Notes under the pieces: generated by a model
Seen by the model: the letters and a program-made list of their open reading frames with translations, nothing else
What the model was told of the DNA's origin: nothing
Database searches by the model: none
Part shown: positions 1 to 5,334 of the stretch, in pieces
How positions within the stretch are numbered: the first letter of the stretch is position 1
Layout: every line of letters starts with the position of its first letter
Source: Candidatus Woesearchaeota archaeon
GTDB lineage: Archaea > Nanobdellota > Nanobdellia > Woesearchaeales > JABIAG01
Reading direction: 5' to 3'
NCBI GenBank assembly: GCA_019323235.1
Contig: JAHWHN010000119.1
Location: 1-5,334, forward strand
Length of the DNA stretch: 5,334 bases
Position numbers and translations under genes: made by a program

Positions 1-158
1 CTTTCTTTAATCATTAAATTTCCATCTTTATCCATTCCATAAGGAAATTCACTATTAAACTCTAATAAGAATAATTTACCAGGATTTTCTCTATAAAATC
101 TTTCTTCATTATCAGAAATATAATCTCGAAAAGCTTGTATTCTTGATATGTCTACCAT
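1..158 (-). CDS. Unrecognised protein, N-terminal 52 codons only (runs off the left edge)
   Basis: An open frame starts at an ATG at 158-156 and stays open to the window edge (52 complete codons plus two bases). The peptide begins MVDISRIQAFRDYI and continues through a charged stretch (DNEERFYREN, residues 17-26), then a hydrophobic strand-like KLFLLEF (28-34) and a turn rich in Gly and Asp (GMDKDGN, 41-47). It has no signal peptide and no membrane segment in the visible part. The start is supported by a TATA box (181-188, minus) centred about 26 nt upstream, which places transcription initiation at or next to the ATG; no Shine-Dalgarno is present. It follows metG on the same strand after 63 bp but has its own promoter. 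I do not recognise the family from this fragment, so function is unassigned. The reality of the gene is fairly secure because promoter and frame agree. Confidence 0.7.
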   Translation of the reverse strand, partial: MVDISRIQAFRDYISDNEERFYRENPGKLFLLEFNSEFPYGMDKDGNLMIKE

Positions 159-180
159 AGTGATATTAATATAAAATTAT

Positions 181-188
181 TTTATAAA
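181..188 (-). promoter_or_regulatory. TATA box for the left-edge gene
   Basis: On the minus strand the sequence reads AGTATTTATAAAATAA, with the core TTTATAAA at 188-181. Its centre is about 26 nt upstream of the ATG at 158, the spacing from an archaeal TATA box to the transcription start. The start codon would therefore be at or beside the 5' end of the mRNA (leaderless). An adenine/guanine-rich stretch (CAAAG) just upstream could serve as the TFB recognition element. Confidence 0.6.
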
Positions 189-215
189 TACTTTGCATTT
201 TAAGAATATAAATTT

Positions 216-221
216 AAAAAA
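216..221 (-). terminator. Possible T-run terminator after metG
   Basis: Directly after the metG TAG stop (224-222) the minus strand reads TTTTTTAAATTTATATT. Archaeal RNA polymerase can terminate at T-rich stretches without a hairpin, and this run of six T fits that pattern. No stem-loop precedes it. The intergenic background is very AT-rich, so a T-run is not rare, and the call is tentative. Confidence 0.35.
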
Positions 222-2186
222 CTAGCTAATTTTAGCGCCATCTTCGATATCTGCTTTTACAGCTTCCTTAGATGTTTTTAATTCTTTACCTTCAGACATT
301 ACTACACCATTCTTAACATCTAATTTTACACTTGCAAAATCTTCATATTTAATATTACTAGTTCTATTTTCATGTCCTTCTAAAGTAACATAATCTCCAG
401 GTTCTGAATTTGGAGCTTGTAGTAATACCATTTTGTTATCATTTTGAGCAACTAATAACATACCATAAGATTCTACTCCTCGTAACTTAGCTTTTTTAAG
501 ATTTGAAACAATAATTACATTCTTCCCAATTAATTCTTCTGGAGTAAAATGTTCTGCCAATCCAGAAACAACTTGACTTTCTTCAGAACCATAACTAATC
601 TTTTCAATATATAATTTATCAGCTTCAGGATGTTTTTGAACATCTAATATTTTACCAACTCTCAAATTTAAAGTAAATTTAGGAAGTTCTTTCTGTTCTT
701 TTTCTTCTTCTATTTTTGGATATAAAACGTCATGAACTTTAATATCATAATTTTGTGTTCCAAAACTTAATTCTGAAAAATTAACAAAATCAAATCCTAA
801 TTGATTAGCAATAACTGATGCAGACTTTGGAATGTATGGATATAAGTAATGAGTAACAATTCTTAAATTATCTAAAGCATTATACATTACACTTTCTCTA
901 CCTTCTTCATTCTTCCAAGGTTCTTTTTCATTCATATAGGCATTAATTCTTCTTAATTCAGACCAAATTAAATCTAAAGCTCTATTATAACTTAATTTAT
1001 TAATTTGTTCATCTATTAAATTAAAAGAATCAATTATTTTGATATCATCATTAAAGTTATTATTAGATAATTTTCCATCAAAGTACTTATTAGTTAAAAC
1101 TTGTAATCTTTTTAATAAATTCCCTAAATCATTACCTAATTCTTTATTATACTTTGAAATTAATTCTTTCTCATCAAAGTTACCATCTTCTCCAGATGGA
1201 ATACTTCTCATTAAATAAAATCTTAAAGCATCAACCCCATATTTATTTAACATTTCAATTGGATCAGCACCATTCCCTAAAGATTTACTCATTGCTTTTC
1301 CTTCAGCATCATTAATAAATCCATGAGCATAAACAGTTTTAGGTAAAGGAATATCTAAAGACATTAACATAGAAGGCCATATAACAGTATGGAACCAAAT
1401 AATATCTTTTCCAATAACTTGCACATCAGCAGGCCAATGTTCATTATCTTCATTATGTTTAAATTTAATAGCAGTTAAATAATTTAGTAATGCATCAAAC
1501 CAAACATAAATAATATGAGATTCATCATTTGGAAGTTTAATACCCCAGTCAAAACTTGATCTTGAAACACATAAATCTCTTACTTCATCAGATTTTAATC
1601 TAGATAAAATTTCATTCTTTCTAGTTTCTGGAATTATAAATTCTGGATTTTCTTCAATATGTTTTATTAACTTCTCTTGGTATAAACCCATTTTAAAGAA
1701 ATAAGCTTCTTCAGAAACAACTTTTGTTTCTCTACCGCATTCAGGGCATTTTCCATTATCAAGTTGCATATCAGTATAGAAAGCTTCTTCATATTTACAA
1801 TAATTTCCTTTATACTCACCCTTGTAAATTTCGCCTTTTTCTAGAACTTTACTAAAAATATCTCTAGCTAAAGCTTTATGTTCTTCATTATCTGAAGTTC
1901 TAATTAATTCATCATAAGTAATAAGTAAAGAATCTACAAAATTCTTGAAAATATCATGTTGCTTCTTAACAAAATCTTTAGGTTCCATTCCTTTAGATTT
2001 AGCAGTATCTTGGATTTTTTGACCATGTTCATCTAATCCATAAGATAAAACAACATCTTTACCCTTCAATCTATTCCATCTAGCGAAAACATCCGCTATA
2101 ATCTTCTCATAGGCATGTCCTAAATGAGGGTCAGAATTAGGATAATCTATTGCAGTAGTAATATAAAAACTATTATTTGACTTCAT
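222..2186 (-). CDS. metG: Methionyl-tRNA synthetase with fused C-terminal tRNA-binding domain
   Basis: Cytosolic class I aminoacyl-tRNA synthetase that charges tRNA-Met with methionine using ATP. Visible in the 654 residues: HIGH-type motif HLGH at 21-24; GLDEHG at 50-55; a short zinc-knuckle insertion (C130, C147, C150); the VWFDALLNYL methionine-pocket region at 228-237; VIGKDIIWFH at 257-266; the KMSKS-type loop as AMSKS at 298-302; and a helical anticodon-binding domain (about 340-480) with NAYMNEKEPW at 415-424 (W424). A C-terminal OB-fold tRNA-binding domain runs from about 503 to 605 (LRVGKILDVQKHPEADKLY, 508-526), followed by an extra tail to 654. The single short knuckle resembles bacterial rather than typical archaeal MetRS, which usually has two knuckles. 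The ATG at 2186 is chosen because the conserved N-terminus (FYITTAIDYPN) begins a few residues in and a TATA box lies about 28 nt upstream. It lies 26 bp behind an unrelated gene on the same strand. Confidence 0.97.
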   Translation of the reverse strand: MKSNNSFYITTAIDYPNSDPHLGHAYEKIIADVFARWNRLKGKDVVLSYGLDEHGQKIQDTAKSKGMEPKDFVKKQHDIFKNFVDSLLITYDELIRTSDNEEHKALARDIFSKVLEKGEIYKGEYKGNYCKYEEAFYTDMQLDNGKCPECGRETKVVSEEAYFFKMGLYQEKLIKHIEENPEFIIPETRKNEILSRLKSDEVRDLCVSRSSFDWGIKLPNDESHIIYVWFDALLNYLTAIKFKHNEDNEHWPADVQVIGKDIIWFHTVIWPSMLMSLDIPLPKTVYAHGFINDAEGKAMSKSLGNGADPIEMLNKYGVDALRFYLMRSIPSGEDGNFDEKELISKYNKELGNDLGNLLKRLQVLTNKYFDGKLSNNNFNDDIKIIDSFNLIDEQINKLSYNRALDLIWSELRRINAYMNEKEPWKNEEGRESVMYNALDNLRIVTHYLYPYIPKSASVIANQLGFDFVNFSELSFGTQNYDIKVHDVLYPKIEEEKEQKELPKFTLNLRVGKILDVQKHPEADKLYIEKISYGSEESQVVSGLAEHFTPEELIGKNVIIVSNLKKAKLRGVESYGMLLVAQNDNKMVLLQAPNSEPGDYVTLEGHENRTSNIKYEDFASVKLDVKNGVVMSEGKELKTSKEAVKADIEDGAKIS

Positions 2187-2209
2187 AAATGAAGGAAAAC
2201 AAGAATTAG

Positions 2210-2219
2210 TATTTAAAAG
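2210..2219 (-). promoter_or_regulatory. Probable metG TATA box containing the upstream gene's stop codon
   Basis: The minus strand reads ACTTTTAAATACTAATTC, with a TATA-like core CTTTTAAATA at 2219-2210, centred about 28 nt before the metG ATG. The TAA stop of the upstream gene (2215-2213) lies within this element. The sequence between box and ATG has no Shine-Dalgarno, consistent with a leaderless or nearly leaderless metG transcript. The match to consensus is weaker than at the other three promoters, so co-transcription with the upstream gene remains possible. Confidence 0.5.
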
Positions 2220-2815
2220 TTATTGAAATTATTGCTTAAATAAGGACTCATTATTGGAACTGGTTTTGGTTCAGGAACTAAAGCTTCTTCAATTGTCTCA
2301 GATAATTTCTCATAAGCTCTTTTAACAACATTTTTTCTAGGAGGATAATAATCACATCTAGCAACATTATGAGCTAAAGATCTGGTTAGATGTCCAGTCA
2401 TTAACACGATATATCCTTCTGGTTCTTTAAAATTAAAAGAAGAGCAATAACCAAACAAACCAATTCCTTTAAACAAATAAGCATAAAACTTATTATCATT
2501 TTTAAGTTTTTCAACATTCATATCTTTACATTCAGATTCTAATGCTTTTAATTCAAGTTCTTCCATTGTTTCATTTTTTAAATGAGCAATATGAGACCAA
2601 CCTAAGTAAAGTACACAAAAAGGAAGTCCTATTGCGGTTGAGATAACTGGATTACTTGATGAATAAAGCATACCAGAACCTTCAAGAACTGGCGCTGCTT
2701 TGAATAATGTATTAGAAATTTCTTTTTTAGTATGTCCAGTAGTATAATTAATTGCGTGAACAAACTTATCAACTCCATACATTACAAAGTCATCAATACT
2801 CTTAGTCACATCCAT
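2213..2815 (-). CDS. Unrecognised small membrane protein (200 residues)
   Basis: I do not recognise this family. The 200-residue protein starts with a charged, probably helical segment (MDVTKSIDDFVMYGVDKFVH, 1-20). It then has three hydrophobic stretches: about 55-77 (through TAIGLPFCVLYLGW, the best membrane candidate), about 110-127 (FYAYLFKGIGLFGYCSSF) and about 134-150 (GYIVLMTGHL). An acidic segment (about 82-107, ETMEELELKALESE) separates the first two. A short basic motif, DYYPPRKNVVKRAYEKL (155-171), follows, and the tail is Pro-rich then Asn-rich (PEPKPVP, 181-187; ending NNFNNF). There is no cleavable signal peptide. I chose the ATG at 2815 over an upstream ATG at 2884 because a TATA box (2838-2845) sits 26 nt before it, and the longer version would translate through that promoter. 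It diverges from the ATP-grasp gene across 106 bp and precedes metG by 26 bp. The membrane topology is by eye only. Confidence 0.75.
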   Translation of the reverse strand: MDVTKSIDDFVMYGVDKFVHAINYTTGHTKKEISNTLFKAAPVLEGSGMLYSSSNPVISTAIGLPFCVLYLGWSHIAHLKNETMEELELKALESECKDMNVEKLKNDNKFYAYLFKGIGLFGYCSSFNFKEPEGYIVLMTGHLTRSLAHNVARCDYYPPRKNVVKRAYEKLSETIEEALVPEPKPVPIMSPYLSNNFNNF

Positions 2816-2837
2816 TTTTACTGTTAAATTTACTTTA

Positions 2838-2845
2838 TTTATAAA
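2838..2845 (-). promoter_or_regulatory. TATA box for the membrane-protein gene
   Basis: The minus strand reads GAATCTTTATAAATAAAG, with the palindromic core TTTATAAA centred 26-27 nt upstream of the ATG at 2815. This spacing predicts a leaderless mRNA and fixes the start of the gene. The purine-rich AAGAATC just upstream is a plausible TFB recognition element. Confidence 0.65.
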
Positions 2846-2855
2846 GATTCTTGAA

Positions 2856-2874
2856 GTTACCCCTTCAGTGTAAC
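2856..2874. repeat. Short inverted repeat between divergent promoters (possible operator)
   Basis: GTTAC (2856-2860) and GTAAC (2870-2874) form a perfect 5-bp inverted repeat with a 9-nt spacer. Its centre, position 2865, is within 2 bp of the midpoint between the two divergent TATA boxes. A second small palindrome, GAAG (2853-2856) with CTTC (2863-2866), overlaps it. Arms this short can arise by chance, but the location is where a regulator controlling both genes would bind. Confidence 0.3.
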
Positions 2875-2887
2875 AAAAAAACATATC

Positions 2888-2895
2888 TTTATAAA
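2888..2895 (+). promoter_or_regulatory. TATA box for the ATP-grasp gene
   Basis: The plus strand reads ATATCTTTATAAACAATA, with core TTTATAAA identical to that of the divergent gene. Its centre lies about 30 nt before the ATG at 2922, so transcription should begin only a few bases upstream of the start codon. No Shine-Dalgarno lies between box and ATG. Confidence 0.6.
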
Positions 2896-2921
2896 CAATA
2901 TTTCCTTCACATTAATCGAAA

Positions 2922-4733
2922 ATGTCAGATTTAGAAGAAAAATTAGACCAAATAATACCCTGGAGAGAGGGAGATGGTGTACATCCTTACTATTTCATGA
3001 GTAAAGAAAATAAATCCGCTACTAATTTAATCTTTGCTTTAACTGGAATTCATGATAAAAATAAAAAAGATTTATTGGTTGAAATTAATGAAGAATATAC
3101 TAAATTAATGGATTCTATTAAAGAAGGAATTGAACATTTTTCAACAGAAATCTCTAAAGACTATAGAGAAAGAACTGAATTTTGTAACCTTAAAGATTTA
3201 AATATGAGTTTAATAACTGAGGAATTGGATGATAGTTCTTCATCCGTTTCAAAAAAACTATTAAAAATTGAATTATTAAAAACAGCAAAATTCGTTGTTG
3301 AAAATCAAAGAGCAATAATTCCTAGTTCTACATTATTAAAATGTGAATTAAATAATGCAGAAAGAGAAGTAGCTAAAATAAAAGATTTTTCAGAATTAAA
3401 TCCTTATAATTTATATTCCGCAAAAAAATTAAACTTATCACCATATAGTCCTTTAAACATGGGTTCTATGGCACAATTATTTTCTTCAATAACAGAATCT
3501 TGTGAATTTCCAATTTATGAAAAATATAAAATGTTTTCTTATTTAAATGGGAAAGTTCCTACTGCTAAAAATGATTTGGGAGTTAACCATCCTGGTAGAA
3601 ATGAAAATGATTATCTTTTACTGAGTAGATTTAATGTTGAAAATGATTTAGAAGAACTAGTTAAAAAAAGAGAAGAATTACTAAGAGAAAGGCCTTGTTA
3701 TTTAAAACCAAAACATGGTGCTTGTGGAGACTTTATAATTCATTTATCTTATGATGAAAATGATAATAAGGTTTTACTAAAAACAAAAACAGATTTTCTT
3801 CATTTGTTTAAATTATTTACAAATCCTGATGCTAGAAAAATATTTCTTGAAAATGATTTTGAAGGTTTCGAGTTAAAAGAAACTTATTCTGATGAAGAAG
3901 AAGATAAATTAATTAATTTTAATATTGGGAATAGAAAATATTTGGCAGAAGTAAGTTATTTTGATGCCGAAACTTTTTTTTCAATACATGATATTACTTA
4001 TGATCATTTCACATTAAGTACAATTCCTTTAGAATTCTTAGCTAATTGTGAATTTAAACATGTAAAAGATGATGATAGTTTAATATTTGAAGTAGAGGTA
4101 GATAAACTTTCAAATTTTTTATATGGTTTAGAAACCATGATGATTGATTTGGGTAAACCAACTTATACTGAACAAGAAGTAGATATCCCAAAAATAAAAG
4201 GTAATACTTGGGAAATTAGACAAATTAGCATTGCCCAATATTTTAATGAAGAACCTGAACAAATAGTAAATTATGTAAAAATGGGTGGAAATGATTACCT
4301 TGGAGGATTATCTAAAGGTGGTCATGGTCGTGAAACCAGAGAAATTGTTTTAGAAGCCTATAAACAAATAAGACCTAATGAAGATGAAGAAGTATTAAAT
4401 GATTTAACAGAATTTTATATTCAAGAAGTAGAAACAAGATCTGAAAAAATAAGTAATTTATTAAGTCAATACATGAATGAGGTTTTGGAAGAAAAACTAC
4501 CAGACATTCCTATAAGTCATATAGTATGTGATTGCCTTTCTACTGATTTTATGGCAAGTATTATTGAAAAAAATGGTGAAAAATTATTAGATCCAGTTTT
4601 AATTGATATTAATTTTCATTTTGGTTATGATGGATTAAAAAACTTTGATGAAGATGCTTATAATGTTGTATCATTTTGCAGAAAAGATCTATTATTTCAG
4701 GGAAGAAAATTCTTTAATGATGTTTATAAATAA
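2922..4733 (+). CDS. Divergent ATP-grasp family protein, distantly YheC/D- or RimK-like
   Basis: The C-terminal two-thirds of this 603-residue protein carries the ATP-grasp landmarks in order. An entry segment KYKMFSYLNGKVPT (201-214) resembles the 'K...L....P T' start of the fold. The ATP-binding glycine loop is LKPKHGACG (261-269). TEQEVDIP (416-423) fits the hinge, and WEIR (430-433) the conserved acidic-x-Arg motif. VKMGGNDYLGGLSKGG (452-467) resembles the 'NL..GG' loop of YheC/D and RimK proteins. LIDIN (560-564) supplies the Asp/Asn pair expected to hold magnesium. Such enzymes join a carboxylate to an amine or thiol through an acyl-phosphate; the substrate here is unknown. Residues 1-190 match nothing I recognise: they are mostly helical and charged, with an acidic/Ser linker (ELDDSSSS, 101-108). 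About 140 residues between the glycine loop and the hinge are also unassigned. No signal peptide or membrane segment is seen, so it is probably cytosolic. The fold is fairly secure; the exact subfamily is not. Confidence 0.8.
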   Translation: MSDLEEKLDQIIPWREGDGVHPYYFMSKENKSATNLIFALTGIHDKNKKDLLVEINEEYTKLMDSIKEGIEHFSTEISKDYRERTEFCNLKDLNMSLITEELDDSSSSVSKKLLKIELLKTAKFVVENQRAIIPSSTLLKCELNNAEREVAKIKDFSELNPYNLYSAKKLNLSPYSPLNMGSMAQLFSSITESCEFPIYEKYKMFSYLNGKVPTAKNDLGVNHPGRNENDYLLLSRFNVENDLEELVKKREELLRERPCYLKPKHGACGDFIIHLSYDENDNKVLLKTKTDFLHLFKLFTNPDARKIFLENDFEGFELKETYSDEEEDKLINFNIGNRKYLAEVSYFDAETFFSIHDITYDHFTLSTIPLEFLANCEFKHVKDDDSLIFEVEVDKLSNFLYGLETMMIDLGKPTYTEQEVDIPKIKGNTWEIRQISIAQYFNEEPEQIVNYVKMGGNDYLGGLSKGGHGRETREIVLEAYKQIRPNEDEEVLNDLTEFYIQEVETRSEKISNLLSQYMNEVLEEKLPDIPISHIVCDCLSTDFMASIIEKNGEKLLDPVLIDINFHFGYDGLKNFDEDAYNVVSFCRKDLLFQGRKFFNDVYK

Positions 4734-4736
4734 TAA

Positions 4737-5334
4737 TCATTTTTGATCAGTAAATAAATAACTGTTAGAAATACTATGAACTAAATTTACTGGTAAACTT
4801 TCAAAACTATCTTTACCACTTAAAAAACTCTTTAATGCTTGTTTTTTACTTTCACCAATAAATAAGATTATAGCAAGAGAAGATTCTAAAATTAAATTAG
4901 CAGAAGCCGACATTCTTTCCATAGGTTGTTTTGGACTATCATCAACATCAATAAAACCATCTGATTCATCAAAAATAGAAGGATGATTAGGGAATAAAGA
5001 AGCAATATGTCCATCTTCACCAGCACTTAAAACAGTAATATCAAAACTTCCCAATTCAGATAATTCATCAGTGTAATGACTAGTTTCTTCATCATAATGA
5101 AATGGATGAACATTTTCTTCAGGGATTTTAATATATTTTAGCAAATTATCATTTAAAATTTTAAAATTACTATCCTCAGAATCTAGAGAAACTTTTCTCT
5201 CATCAATCATAAAAATATGAACCTTTTTCCAATCAATTTTCTTAGATCTTAATCTTTCGTATATTTTTTTAGCACTTCTTCCGCCTGGGAAAGCAATTAC
5301 AACATAATCTTTACTTTTCAATAAATTATTGATA
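4737..5334 (-). CDS. pgl: 6-phosphogluconolactonase, 5' end beyond the window
   Basis: This cytosolic enzyme hydrolyses 6-phosphogluconolactone to 6-phosphogluconate in the oxidative pentose phosphate pathway. Numbering from the TTG codon at 5321, the family signatures are FPGGRSAKKIY (11-21), the phosphate-binding glycine region; IDERKV (39-44) and DSN (50-52); the lactonase hallmark GEDGHIASLFP (101-111), whose His105 is the likely catalytic base region; RMSASANLILESS (136-148); and IGESKKQAL (155-163). GEDGHIASLFP separates it from glucosamine-6-phosphate deaminases, which have a GxGxDGHIGFNEP-type motif. The frame stays open upstream of the TTG to the window edge (residues I, N, N, L), and the family normally has about 30 more residues before the GG motif. 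The TTG is therefore unlikely to be the start and the gene is 5'-truncated by the window. It ends in TGA, 3 nt from the stop of the convergent ATP-grasp gene. Confidence 0.9.
   Translation of the reverse strand, partial: INNLLKSKDYVVIAFPGGRSAKKIYERLRSKKIDWKKVHIFMIDERKVSLDSEDSNFKILNDNLLKYIKIPEENVHPFHYDEETSHYTDELSELGSFDITVLSAGEDGHIASLFPNHPSIFDESDGFIDVDDSPKQPMERMSASANLILESSLAIILFIGESKKQALKSFLSGKDSFESLPVNLVHSISNSYLFTDQK

Noticed and set aside
2816..2884. N-terminal extension of the membrane protein starting MFFCYTEG at 2884
   Set aside because: It reads through a well-placed TATA box and the candidate operator; the ATG at 2815 has correct promoter spacing.
2922..3491. Assigning the ATP-grasp N-terminal region to a known pre-ATP-grasp domain
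   Set aside because: No recognisable motif supports a named domain in residues 1-190; left unassigned.
4740..4744. Firm terminator call for the ATP-grasp gene at TTTTT
   Set aside because: Five T in an AT-rich region with no stem-loop is too weak; noted only as a possibility.
5319..5321. TTG as the start codon of the lactonase
   Set aside because: The frame remains open to the window edge, the family usually has about 30 more N-terminal residues, and no TATA box can be seen in the 13 bases available upstream.
4737..5334. Glucosamine-6-phosphate deaminase (NagB) instead of lactonase
   Set aside because: The GEDGHIASLFP motif is that of 6-phosphogluconolactonase; NagB has a GFNEP-type sequence after DGHI.
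1..5334. CRISPR array, tRNA, rRNA, insertion sequence, attachment site or replication origin
   Set aside because: No tandem or spaced repeats, cloverleaf-like sequence, transposase or long terminal repeats were seen; coding sequence fills nearly all of the window.

Overview
The window is AT-rich (roughly 30% G+C by eye), gene-dense and without visible introns. Four of its five genes have their start in view. Each of these has an archaeal-type TATA box (TTTATAAA or a close variant) centred about 26-31 nt before the ATG, and none has a Shine-Dalgarno sequence. This points to an archaeon with leaderless or nearly leaderless transcripts. The base composition, small genes and an unusual mix of core enzymes suggest a small-genome DPANN-type lineage (Woesearchaeota/Pacearchaeota-like). 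That placement is an inference, not something the sequence proves.

Layout, left to right. (1) Positions 1-158, minus: the first 52 codons of an unrecognised protein that runs off the window, with its own promoter. (2) 222-2186, minus: a full-length methionyl-tRNA synthetase of the short, bacterial-like type. It carries a fused C-terminal tRNA-binding (OB-fold) domain and a further ~50-residue tail that looks like the EMAPII/TyrRS-C extension. (3) 2213-2815, minus: a 200-residue unrecognised protein with two or three probable membrane segments. Its correct start is the ATG at 2815, not the longer frame that begins at 2884. (4) 2922-4733, plus: a 603-residue divergent ATP-grasp enzyme, distantly like the YheC/D and RimK ligases, with a large unassigned N-terminal region. 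(5) 4737-5334, minus: a 6-phosphogluconolactonase whose first residues lie beyond the right edge.

Genes 3 and 4 diverge from a 106-bp region. It holds two identical TATA octamers facing outward, 50 bp apart, with a short inverted repeat almost exactly midway, so these two genes are candidates for joint control. metG sits directly behind gene 3 but has its own TATA box, which contains gene 3's stop codon. Gene 4 and the lactonase converge with only 3 nt between their stop codons.

MetRS (translation) and 6-phosphogluconolactonase (oxidative pentose phosphate pathway) are housekeeping enzymes with no obvious link to each other. The least explained part is the divergent membrane-protein/ATP-grasp pair. 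I see no tRNA, rRNA, CRISPR array, insertion sequence or long repeat, and no non-coding stretch longer than 106 bp.
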